A stretch of 48,770 bases of DNA from an uncultured Sphingomonas sp. (GTDB lineage Bacteria > Pseudomonadota > Alphaproteobacteria > Sphingomonadales > Sphingomonadaceae): contig CAJYOI010000061.1 in the NCBI GenBank assembly GCA_913776045.1, positions 1-48,770 on the forward strand, in the 5' to 3' direction. Shown in pieces: positions 43,259-48,770 of the stretch (positions are counted from its first letter, which is position 1; each line of letters opens with the position of its first letter). The position numbers were made by a program, and so were the translations under genes. Under the pieces are notes generated by a model. That model saw nothing but the letters and a program-made list of their open reading frames with translations, did no database searches and was not told the origin of the DNA.

Positions 43259-43597
43259 TCACAGCGCGGTCTGATCGGTTTCGCCGGTGCGGATGCGCAC
43301 TGCATGGCCGACATCGAGCACGAAGATCTTGCCGTCGCCGATCGCGCCGGTGTTGGCGGCCGCCTGGATCGCCTCGATCGCGTTCGCCGCCACGTCGGAC
43401 GCACAGACGACCTCGATCTTGATCTTGGGCACCATGTTGGTGCTGTATTCGGCGCCGCGGTAGATTTCGGTCTGGCCCTTCTGGCGGCCGAACCCCTTCA
43501 CCTCGGTCACGGTCATCCCCGCCACGCCGATTTCGGTCAGCGCCTCACGCACCTCGTCGAGCTTGAACGGTTTGATGATGGCGATGATCAGCTTCAT
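43259..43597 (-). CDS. glnK: Nitrogen regulatory protein PII (GlnK)
   Basis: 112-residue PII signal protein. The uridylylated T-loop Tyr51 is in GQTEIYRGAEYSTN, and the B-loop and C-loop glycine segments (GKIFVLDVGHAVRIRTGE) bind ATP/ADP and 2-oxoglutarate. It regulates AmtB and the Ntr response. The ATG at 43597 has AAGGGGG upstream. Transcription is predicted from the sigma-54 promoter at 43631-43646. Confidence 0.97.
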   Translation of the reverse strand: MKLIIAIIKPFKLDEVREALTEIGVAGMTVTEVKGFGRQKGQTEIYRGAEYSTNMVPKIKIEVVCASDVAANAIEAIQAAANTGAIGDGKIFVLDVGHAVRIRTGETDQTAL

Positions 43598-43630
43598 GCG
43601 CGCCCCCTTCGCGGTTCCGCCGGGAAGCAT

Positions 43631-43646
43631 CGCAAGCGGCGTGCCA
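43631..43646 (-). promoter_or_regulatory. Sigma-54 (RpoN) promoter of glnK-amtB
   Basis: On the minus strand TGGCAC-N5-TTGCG matches the -24/-12 consensus TGGCAC-N5-TTGCA with the invariant GG and GC dinucleotides at the right 10-base spacing. Transcription would start about 10 bases on, leaving a leader of about 20 to 25 bases before glnK. Upstream (43650-43740) is AT-rich and should carry NtrC sites, though none is clear. Confidence 0.85.
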
Positions 43647-43742
43647 GAGTGGTTAGTGTTTAAGTATCAGTATGATAGCTAGCTGGAGTGATCGTTATGC
43701 CCCGTTAATTTTTGTGCAAGCGCGAAAAGTTATGCTCAAAAA

Positions 43743-43943
43743 TCAGGCAGGGTCCAGGAACTGTTTGGCGTCGTCCAGGTCGACTTCGTCGACCATGACG
43801 CGCACCGGAATCAGCAGCCAACTGCCATCGGCAATACTCGCACCCCCATCGAAGGCGAGGGCGGGGATGCCTTCGCTCTCCAGGCGCCCGACGATGATGT
43901 TCGCCAGGGTGCGATCCACCCGCGCCAGTTCGACCAGTGCCAT
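43743..43943 (-). CDS. DUF2007-type putative signal-transducing protein
   Basis: 66 residues: MALVELARVDRTLANIIVGR followed by LESEGIPALAFDGG and VMVDEVDLDDAKQFL, a ferredoxin-like small domain of the DUF2007 type. The function is unknown; some relatives resemble PII-like folds. It is coupled to the upstream PPOX-fold gene by a one-base TGATG overlap. Confidence 0.78.
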   Translation of the reverse strand: MALVELARVDRTLANIIVGRLESEGIPALAFDGGASIADGSWLLIPVRVMVDEVDLDDAKQFLDPA

Positions 43944-44500
43944 CAGTCGGCGGCCGGAATGAACGCCTGAACGCGCACCGGCAGGCCATCGATGCTGCGG
44001 TCGCGCGATCGATTCACTTCCATCCGCGCGATCGGGTCCTGCTGGGCATGGAACTTCACCAGCGTCTGGCGTTCGGCGTCCAGCGTCATTCGCGGCACGC
44101 CCCAGCCACAGCTCGTTTGCACACTCTCGATATGGACCACGAACACCTGCCGCACGCCGGGTAGCTTCGGGAACCGCTCGGCGAGATCGGAAAAGCCGTC
44201 ATCCTGCGGCAACACCGCGACACCGCGGCCATACAGCCGCAGGATCAGCGCGGGATTGTCGAAGGCGCAGAACATGATCGTGATCCGCCCGTCCGCCGCC
44301 AGATGCGCCTGCGTCTCGTTGCCCGACCCGCCCAGATCGAGATAGGCGACGGTGCTGGCATTGATCACCCGGAACGCGTCATAGCCCTTCGGACTGATAC
44401 TGACCCGCGCCCCTTCCGCCGCGGTTGCGACGAAGAACATCGACTGGCGCGCGATGAAATCAACATGCGCGTCGGTCAGGGCGGGGAAGAACTCGGCCAT
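43943..44500 (-). CDS. Pyridoxamine 5'-phosphate oxidase-fold protein
   Basis: 185 residues from the ATG at 44500 (MAEFFPALTDAHVDFI), which has AGGAAAGG upstream. The split-barrel flavin fold shows RQSMFFVATAAEGARVSISP, VAYLDLGGSGNETQAHL and ITIMFCAFDNP. The frame is open upstream to 44599 but that would run through the divergent ccdA gene. Its end overlaps the DUF2007 gene. The physiological role is unknown. Confidence 0.88.
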   Translation of the reverse strand: MAEFFPALTDAHVDFIARQSMFFVATAAEGARVSISPKGYDAFRVINASTVAYLDLGGSGNETQAHLAADGRITIMFCAFDNPALILRLYGRGVAVLPQDDGFSDLAERFPKLPGVRQVFVVHIESVQTSCGWGVPRMTLDAERQTLVKFHAQQDPIARMEVNRSRDRSIDGLPVRVQAFIPAAD

Positions 44501-44516
44501 TGATCGCGCCTTTCCT

Positions 44517-44535
44517 TGCGCATAGATTGTGCGCA
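44517..44535 (+). promoter_or_regulatory. Candidate CcdAB operator overlapping the ccdA start
   Basis: TGCGCA-N7-TGCGCA, two identical self-complementary hexamers, fill the 34-base gap between the divergent PPOX and ccdA genes. The second hexamer's last A is the first base of the ccdA ATG. CcdA-type antitoxins repress their own operon, so this is a good operator candidate. There is no room for a Shine-Dalgarno, so ccdA might be leaderless. Confidence 0.45.
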
Positions 44536-44780
44536 TGAAGCATGAATTGATCCGCTCGGGCAAGCGGTTGTCCGTCAATATGTCGATAGATTCCGGCATT
44601 GTCGCCGCAGCGAAGGAAGCGGGTGTGAACCTGTCGAAAATCAGCGAGGGCGCTTTGGCGATCGCGACGCGCGAAGCCCAAGATGCGCGGTGGAAAGCGG
44701 AAAATCGGGACTGGATCGATGCTCATCGCACTTGGGTCGATGCGAACCAACTTCCGCTGGAAAAGTATCGGCTGTTCTGA
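44535..44780 (+). CDS. ccdA: CcdA-family antitoxin
   Basis: 81 residues. The N-terminal ribbon-helix-helix part is RLSVNMSIDSGIVAAAKEAG. The C-terminal toxin-binding tail ENRDWIDAHRTWVDANQLPL, ending EKYRLF, is characteristic of CcdA. A GTG at 44529 is an alternative start two codons earlier. The DNA is clearly less GC-rich than its surroundings, consistent with acquisition. The stop overlaps ccdB by one base. Confidence 0.9.
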   Translation: MKHELIRSGKRLSVNMSIDSGIVAAAKEAGVNLSKISEGALAIATREAQDARWKAENRDWIDAHRTWVDANQLPLEKYRLF

Positions 44781-45076
44781 TGGCTCGCTTCGACGTGTAT
44801 CAATTGGCCGATGGCGCGTTGGTCGTCGATTGCCAGGCCGAATTTCTTGATGACATCGGCACGCGATTTTGTGTCCCTCTCATTCCACTGGGTGAGGGGC
44901 CACCGCCAAATGCGCGGATCAATCCCGAATTCGACGTCGCGGGTGAACGGGTGGTACTCATCACGCAACTTGCCGCCGCGATCCGTACGAGCGAATTGCG
45001 CCGGCGCGTCGGGACGCTTGATCGCGAACATCTGCGAGTGACCGGAGCCATCGACATCCTTATCGGCACCGCCTGA
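44780..45076 (+). CDS. ccdB: CcdB-family gyrase-inhibitor toxin
   Basis: 98 residues, the usual CcdB length. It opens ARFDVYQLADGALVVDCQAE and contains RFCVPLIPLGEGPPP and the C-terminal LRVTGAIDILIGTA. The C-terminal residues that contact gyrase in F-plasmid CcdB (Trp-Gly-Ile) are here Gly-Thr-Ala, so potency on GyrA is uncertain. It converges with tldD, seven bases apart. Confidence 0.88.
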   Translation: MARFDVYQLADGALVVDCQAEFLDDIGTRFCVPLIPLGEGPPPNARINPEFDVAGERVVLITQLAAAIRTSELRRRVGTLDREHLRVTGAIDILIGTA

Positions 45077-45083
45077 CCGGCCC

Positions 45084-46508
45084 TCACCCCGTCCCGCCGA
45101 CCGTCAGCCCATCGACCAGCAGCGTCGGCTGCCCGACTCCGGCGGGCACGCTTTGCCCGCCCTTGCCGCACATGCCGATGCCTTCGTCGAGCGCCATGTC
45201 GTTACCGATGCCCCGCACGCGGGTCAGCACCGACGGGCCGTCGCCGATCAGCGTCGCGCCCTTGATCGGCGCCCCCAGCTTGCCGTTCTCGATGCGGTAC
45301 GCCTCGGTGCAGCTGAACACAAATTTGCCCGAAACGATGTCGACCTGCCCGCCGCCGAACGACTTAGCGAAGATGCCGGTCTTGACGCGCGACAGCAACT
45401 CGGCCGGATCGTCCTGCCCGCCGCGCATGAAGGTGTTGGTCATCCGCGGCATCGGTGCGTGGGCGAAGCTCTCGCGGCGTCCGTTGCCGGTGGGGGCAAC
45501 GCCCATCAGCCGCGCGTTCAGCCGGTCCTGGATATAGCCCTTCAGGATGCCGTCCTCGATCAGGATATTATCCTGTGTCGGGGTGCCTTCGTCATCGATG
45601 CTCAGCGACCCGCGGCGGTCGTGGATCGACCCGTCGTCGACGACGGTCACGCCGGGTGCCGCCACCCGCTCGCCAATGCGGCCCGAAAAGGCCGACGATC
45701 CCTTGCGGTTGAAATCGCCCTCCAGCCCGTGGCCGATCGCTTCGTGCAGAAGCACGCCCGGCCAGCCCGGTCCCAGCAGCACGGTGAACTCGCCGGCCGG
45801 TGCCGCGACCGAATCGAGATTGACCAGCGCCTGCGCCAGCGCCTCGTCGATCGCGCGGTTCCAGGTGGCGGGCTCGAGCAGACGGTCGTAGGTCGTGCGC
45901 CCGCCGGTGCCGAAGCTGCCCGTCTCGCGGCGCCCGTTCGCCTCGACCACGATCGTCACATTCAGCCGCACCAGCGGGCGCACGTCGGTCGCGATGAAAC
46001 CATCGGCACGGACGATCTCGACGACGCTCCAGCTGCCGAGCAAAGACACCGACACCTGCGCCACCCGCGGATCGCGCGCCCGCGCCGCCGCGTCGATCGT
46101 CTGGCAGAGGTTCACCTTGTCGGCGAAGGGGACCAGATCGAGCGGATCGGCATCGGTGTAGAGATGGCGGTTGGTCTTGGCCGGCGGGGCAGGGCGGGGG
46201 CCGGTCGCGGGATCGATCAGCGCCATCGTCTCGGCCGCACGCTTGATCGCGGCTTCGGACAGCTCGTTGGCGTGGGCGAAGGCGGTCGTCTCGCCAGATA
46301 CCGCGCGCAGGCCGAAGCCGGCATGGGTATCATAGCTCGCGGTCTTCAGCCGCCCGTCGTCGAAACCGAACGCCTCCGACTTGCGGTATTGGAGGTAAAG
46401 CTCGCCGTCATCGGCCCGCGCCAGCGCACTCGCGGTCAATCTCTGGGCGGCGTCGGGGTCGAGACCCGAGCGATAAAGGAACTGGCGAGGATCGGTCGGA
46501 GCGTTCAT
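45084..46508 (-). CDS. tldD: Metalloprotease TldD
   Basis: 474 residues. Zinc motif H255-E-A-I-G-H260 in HEAIGHGLEGDF, followed by the conserved GRIGE and GTPTQDNILIEDG segments. TldD forms a heterodimer with TldE/PmbA that degrades unfolded or small peptides and processes microcins; no tldE is in the window. The ATG at 46508 begins MNAPTDPRQFLYR. Confidence 0.96.
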   Translation of the reverse strand: MNAPTDPRQFLYRSGLDPDAAQRLTASALARADDGELYLQYRKSEAFGFDDGRLKTASYDTHAGFGLRAVSGETTAFAHANELSEAAIKRAAETMALIDPATGPRPAPPAKTNRHLYTDADPLDLVPFADKVNLCQTIDAAARARDPRVAQVSVSLLGSWSVVEIVRADGFIATDVRPLVRLNVTIVVEANGRRETGSFGTGGRTTYDRLLEPATWNRAIDEALAQALVNLDSVAAPAGEFTVLLGPGWPGVLLHEAIGHGLEGDFNRKGSSAFSGRIGERVAAPGVTVVDDGSIHDRRGSLSIDDEGTPTQDNILIEDGILKGYIQDRLNARLMGVAPTGNGRRESFAHAPMPRMTNTFMRGGQDDPAELLSRVKTGIFAKSFGGGQVDIVSGKFVFSCTEAYRIENGKLGAPIKGATLIGDGPSVLTRVRGIGNDMALDEGIGMCGKGGQSVPAGVGQPTLLVDGLTVGGTG

Positions 46509-46538
46509 GCGGGGAATATAGGGTGCCGACCGCGCAAG

Positions 46539-47135
46539 TCACCGTATCTGCGTGACGAACAGGCTTCCGCCCGGCAGCGAACGGCAGAATTCGGCGCTCG
46601 GAACGGCCGGATCGAGCCATCGATCCCAATCGTCGCGGCCCAGCACCACGACCTGACGGTCGTGGTAGGGCGCGATGTCGGCGCCGGGCGGGCAGGTCAG
46701 CATCGACCATGCCTCACCCACCTGTGGATCGTTTCGCCAGATGCCGGCGATGCAAAACCAGTCGTGGCCGGCCCAGGTGAACGCCCATTTCGATTTGGGC
46801 TGGCGGCCGCCGACGTCGGGATCCTTGGGCGGATCGGTGAATTCGAAGAAGCCATCAACCGGGATCAGGCAGCGTCCGGCATCGATCCGGCGTCCGTCCG
46901 AGCGGAAGTTATAGACCGGGCGCCCAGCCGGCGCCGGCCAGCTCCAGCGGCGCACGACGAGTTCAGGCGTACCGCCGTCGGCCCGGCGGATGATCGGCGC
47001 GCGGTCGGTGATGCGGATCGAGGGCTGCTCACCGATGTTGGGCAGGCCTTCGGGGAAGACGAGCGGAATGCGCGTTTCGCCCCAATCGCGGGCGATCTCA
47101 CCGATCTGCGTGCAGCGATAGGCTTCGTTGCACAT
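46539..47135 (-). CDS. SRAP-domain protein (YedK/HMCES-like)
   Basis: 198 residues. It starts Met-Cys (MCNEAY): Cys2 becomes N-terminal after Met removal and crosslinks to abasic sites in single-stranded DNA. Other hallmarks are the RCLIPVDGFFEF segment and a conserved His near residue 160 (PYHDRQVVVLG). The FFEF in place of the usual FYEW is a small deviation. It is followed by tldD on the same strand, 31 bases away. Confidence 0.93.
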   Translation of the reverse strand: MCNEAYRCTQIGEIARDWGETRIPLVFPEGLPNIGEQPSIRITDRAPIIRRADGGTPELVVRRWSWPAPAGRPVYNFRSDGRRIDAGRCLIPVDGFFEFTDPPKDPDVGGRQPKSKWAFTWAGHDWFCIAGIWRNDPQVGEAWSMLTCPPGADIAPYHDRQVVVLGRDDWDRWLDPAVPSAEFCRSLPGGSLFVTQIR

Positions 47136-47153
47136 GACGAAGCCCGCGCTCGA

Positions 47154-47384
47154 TCAGTTGCTCGCGCCCTCGGAGATGTCGGGCAGCGTCGCCTGGTCGA
47201 CGCCGTCCGCCGGGCCGCCGATCAGCACGAAGCGCCGGTCGCAATAGCCGCAGTCGACATAGCCGTGTTCGTCGATCTGCAACCACACCCGCGGATGGCC
47301 GAGCGCTGCGGGCAGGCCGTCGTGGGCGCCGTCGCAGGCGACGCGGGCGGTGGTGACGCGGGTGACTTCGGGCGGGGCGATCAT
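47154..47384 (-). CDS. CHCC zinc-finger protein (NDUFS6-like)
   Basis: 76 residues with Cys-x-His-x-Cys-x2-Cys: ACDG, GHPRVWL, DEHGYVDCGYCDRRF. This is the zf-CHCC pattern found in the complex I subunit NDUFS6 and its bacterial relatives. The ATG at 47384 begins MIAPPEVTRV. It is 18 bases upstream of the SRAP gene and probably co-transcribed. Confidence 0.9.
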   Translation of the reverse strand: MIAPPEVTRVTTARVACDGAHDGLPAALGHPRVWLQIDEHGYVDCGYCDRRFVLIGGPADGVDQATLPDISEGASN

Positions 47385-47450
47385 GGGTGTTCCGATAGCA
47401 ATCGCGCGGGCGCCCTTCAATCGGGCATGTGAAGGGGGTAAGGGGCAGCC

Positions 47451-48395
47451 ATGACCGACGCTGCCATCTCGATCCGCGACCTGTGCAAGACCTACGCCGC
47501 CGCTGGGTCGGCCGCGCCGAAGCGGGCGTTGGATGGGGTAAGCTTCGACGTGCCGCGGGGGCAGATCTTCGGGCTGCTGGGGCCGAATGGCGCCGGCAAG
47601 TCGACGCTGATCAACATCCTGGCGGGCCTCGTCAACAAGACCAGCGGATCGGCCAGCATCTGGGGCTTCGACATCGACGCCCATCCGCGCAACGCCAAGG
47701 CATCGATCGGGATCGTCAACCAGGAGATCCTGTTCGACCCGTTCTTCACGCCGGTCGAAACGCTGGAGATCCAGGCGGGGCTCTACGGCGTGCCAAAGGC
47801 GAAGCGCCGATCGATGGACCTGCTGCGCGCGGTGCATCTGGAAGACAAGGCGAAGGCCTATGCCCGGACCCTGTCGGGCGGCATGAAGCGCCGGCTGATG
47901 GTCGCGAAGGCGCTGGTCCACAACCCGCCGGTGCTGGTGCTCGACGAGCCGACCGCAGGCGTCGACGTAGAACTGCGCCGCCAGCTGTGGGAACTGGTCG
48001 GAGAGATGAACCGCGAGGGCGTGACGGTCGTGCTGACGACGCACTACCTCGAGGAAGCGGAGGAACTGTGCGACCGAATCGCCATCATCAATCATGGCAA
48101 GCTGATCGCCAACAAGACGACGCGGGAACTCGTCGACATGGCGCGGGAGAAGATTGTTGTTTTGACTTTGGACCGCGATCTTGCTGCTGCGCCGCAGCAC
48201 GAAGCGTTCCTCAAGAGCCAGATTTCCGGCGAGCGCCAGGTCGAGATCAGTTACGACAAGGATCGCACCACGGCAGGCGAAGTCATGTCGCTGGTGCAAG
48301 GACAGGGCTTTGCGATCGTCGATGTCTCGACGCGCGAGGCTGATCTGGAGGACGTCTTCGTCAGCCTGACCAGCGCGCCGAAGGAAGCGGCGTAA
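47451..48395 (+). CDS. ABC transporter ATP-binding protein (YadG-like)
   Basis: 314 residues. Walker A GPNGAGKST, signature LSGGMKRR, Walker B VLVLDEPTAGVD and the H-loop TTHYLEEAEEL are all intact. A C-terminal accessory domain of about 75 residues follows. It resembles export ATPases paired with ABC-2 permeases. AAGGGG precedes the ATG. No permease is adjacent within the window; the next gene is on the other strand. Confidence 0.94.
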   Translation: MTDAAISIRDLCKTYAAAGSAAPKRALDGVSFDVPRGQIFGLLGPNGAGKSTLINILAGLVNKTSGSASIWGFDIDAHPRNAKASIGIVNQEILFDPFFTPVETLEIQAGLYGVPKAKRRSMDLLRAVHLEDKAKAYARTLSGGMKRRLMVAKALVHNPPVLVLDEPTAGVDVELRRQLWELVGEMNREGVTVVLTTHYLEEAEELCDRIAIINHGKLIANKTTRELVDMAREKIVVLTLDRDLAAAPQHEAFLKSQISGERQVEISYDKDRTTAGEVMSLVQGQGFAIVDVSTREADLEDVFVSLTSAPKEAA

Positions 48396-48419
48396 GGCCT
48401 GAATATTGCTGCAAAAGCT

Positions 48420-48578
48420 TCAGGCGGGCTTGCTTGCCCGCCATCCGCCACCCTCCTGCCGGCGGATCGGCGCACCGCAATGACGGCAGGAGCCAACGAA
48501 GGCGCGACCGTCCCATTCGACGCCAGACCGCTTCGGACGATGGCGGTTGAGGATGCAAAGCACGCGTGAAGGAAGCAT
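48420..48578 (-). CDS. Small CxxC protein, 52 residues
   Basis: ATG at 48578 to TGA at 48422-48420. The product has a start MLPSRVLCILNRHRPKRSGV, then EWDGRAFVGSCRHCGAPIRR and a basic tail with a Trp. Cys8, His13, Cys31 and Cys34 could bind one zinc (C-x4-H...C-x2-C). Codon use is GC3-rich and the WDG..FVG.CRHCG pattern recalls small conserved sphingomonad proteins, though I cannot name the family. No good Shine-Dalgarno is visible. The stop lies 25 bases past the ABC gene, so the two converge. Confidence 0.65.
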   Translation of the reverse strand: MLPSRVLCILNRHRPKRSGVEWDGRAFVGSCRHCGAPIRRQEGGGWRASKPA

Positions 48579-48606
48579 TGACCGACGTTCCGGCGAAAGG
48601 GGGGAT

Positions 48607-48622
48607 TACGTATGAATACGTA
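48607..48622. promoter_or_regulatory. 16-base palindrome at the right edge
   Basis: TACGTAT-GA-ATACGTA is an inverted repeat with 7-base arms, AT-rich in a GC-rich setting, 29 bases upstream of the small CxxC gene. It could be an operator for that gene or for one beyond the right edge. The rest of 48623-48770 contains GTTAA-N5-TTAAC and a GACTC but no clear gene. Confidence 0.35.
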
Positions 48623-48770
48623 TCATGCTGCGGGTGCGAAGCAAAGCGGGCAAAGTGGTTAAGACCATTAACTTTTTTGTCTTTGGACTCAGTCAGATGA
48701 ATGCTCCGCTTCCGTGCGAGGCAATGTCGGGTTAGGGGCAGGCAGCTAAATCTCGGGAGATGACCGCTTG

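Noticed and set aside
47451-48395. ABC ATPase as part of a drug-export operon
   Set aside because: No permease gene is next to it inside the window, so an operon cannot be supported here.
48660-48674. GTTAA-N5-TTAAC as a CtrA binding site
   Set aside because: The CtrA consensus needs TTAA-N7-TTAA; the spacing here is 5, so I do not claim it.

Overview
The window looks like a chromosome segment from a GC-rich alphaproteobacterium of the Sphingomonadaceae (Sphingomonas or a close relative). This is inferred from base composition, from gene content and order (dciA/mutY divergent pair, serC-serA-hisZ, nfuA-nitroreductase-tsaB-rimI-fur-plsC-miaB-phoH-ybeY-corC, glnK-amtB), from many GTG/TTG starts and stop-start overlaps, and from abundant short palindromic intergenic repeats. 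I see no rRNA, tRNA, CRISPR array, transposase, integrase or phage gene.

Left part (1-17 kb). A minus-strand operon runs dciA-like, two DsbA-like thiol oxidoreductases, smc. Diverging from it is mutY, followed by a serine hydrolase and nudC with overlapping ends. Then come pheA (minus), with a coupled but interrupted mini-ORF behind it, a membrane-anchored cytochrome c, a short BLUF photoreceptor, a small membrane protein, a TPR protein, a LOG-family protein, an extensin-like lipoprotein, and the serine operon serC-serA behind a structured leader that appears to hide the serC ribosome binding site.

Middle (17-36 kb). hisZ is followed by a two-gene NHEJ set, ku and ligD. The ligD reading frame contains a translated copy of an intergenic-type palindromic repeat in the linker between its nuclease and ligase domains. 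DedA and a large M16 peptidase converge. A long housekeeping run follows: Fe-S carrier nfuA, nitroreductase, tsaB, rimI, fur/mur, plsC, miaB, a DMT exporter, a PPOX-fold protein, phoH, a vapBC toxin-antitoxin pair lodged between phoH and ybeY, then ybeY and corC.

Right part (36-48.8 kb). katG with a terminator, a membrane-anchored PQQ-type sugar dehydrogenase, a GMC oxidoreductase, a 38-residue charged protein, the nitrogen-control pair glnK-amtB with a clear sigma-54 promoter, a DUF2007 protein with a PPOX-fold partner, a ccdAB toxin-antitoxin pair with a candidate operator over its start codon, tldD, an SRAP-domain DNA-protein crosslink sensor, a CHCC zinc-finger protein, an ABC ATPase, and a 52-residue CxxC protein at the right edge.

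No large novel system stands out. The points most worth a second look are the repeat translated inside ligD, vapBC fused by stop-start overlaps into the phoH-ybeY operon, the interrupted mini-ORF after pheA, the serC leader, and the operator-like palindromes at vapBC and ccdAB. All calls are from reading the sequence; no database search was run.
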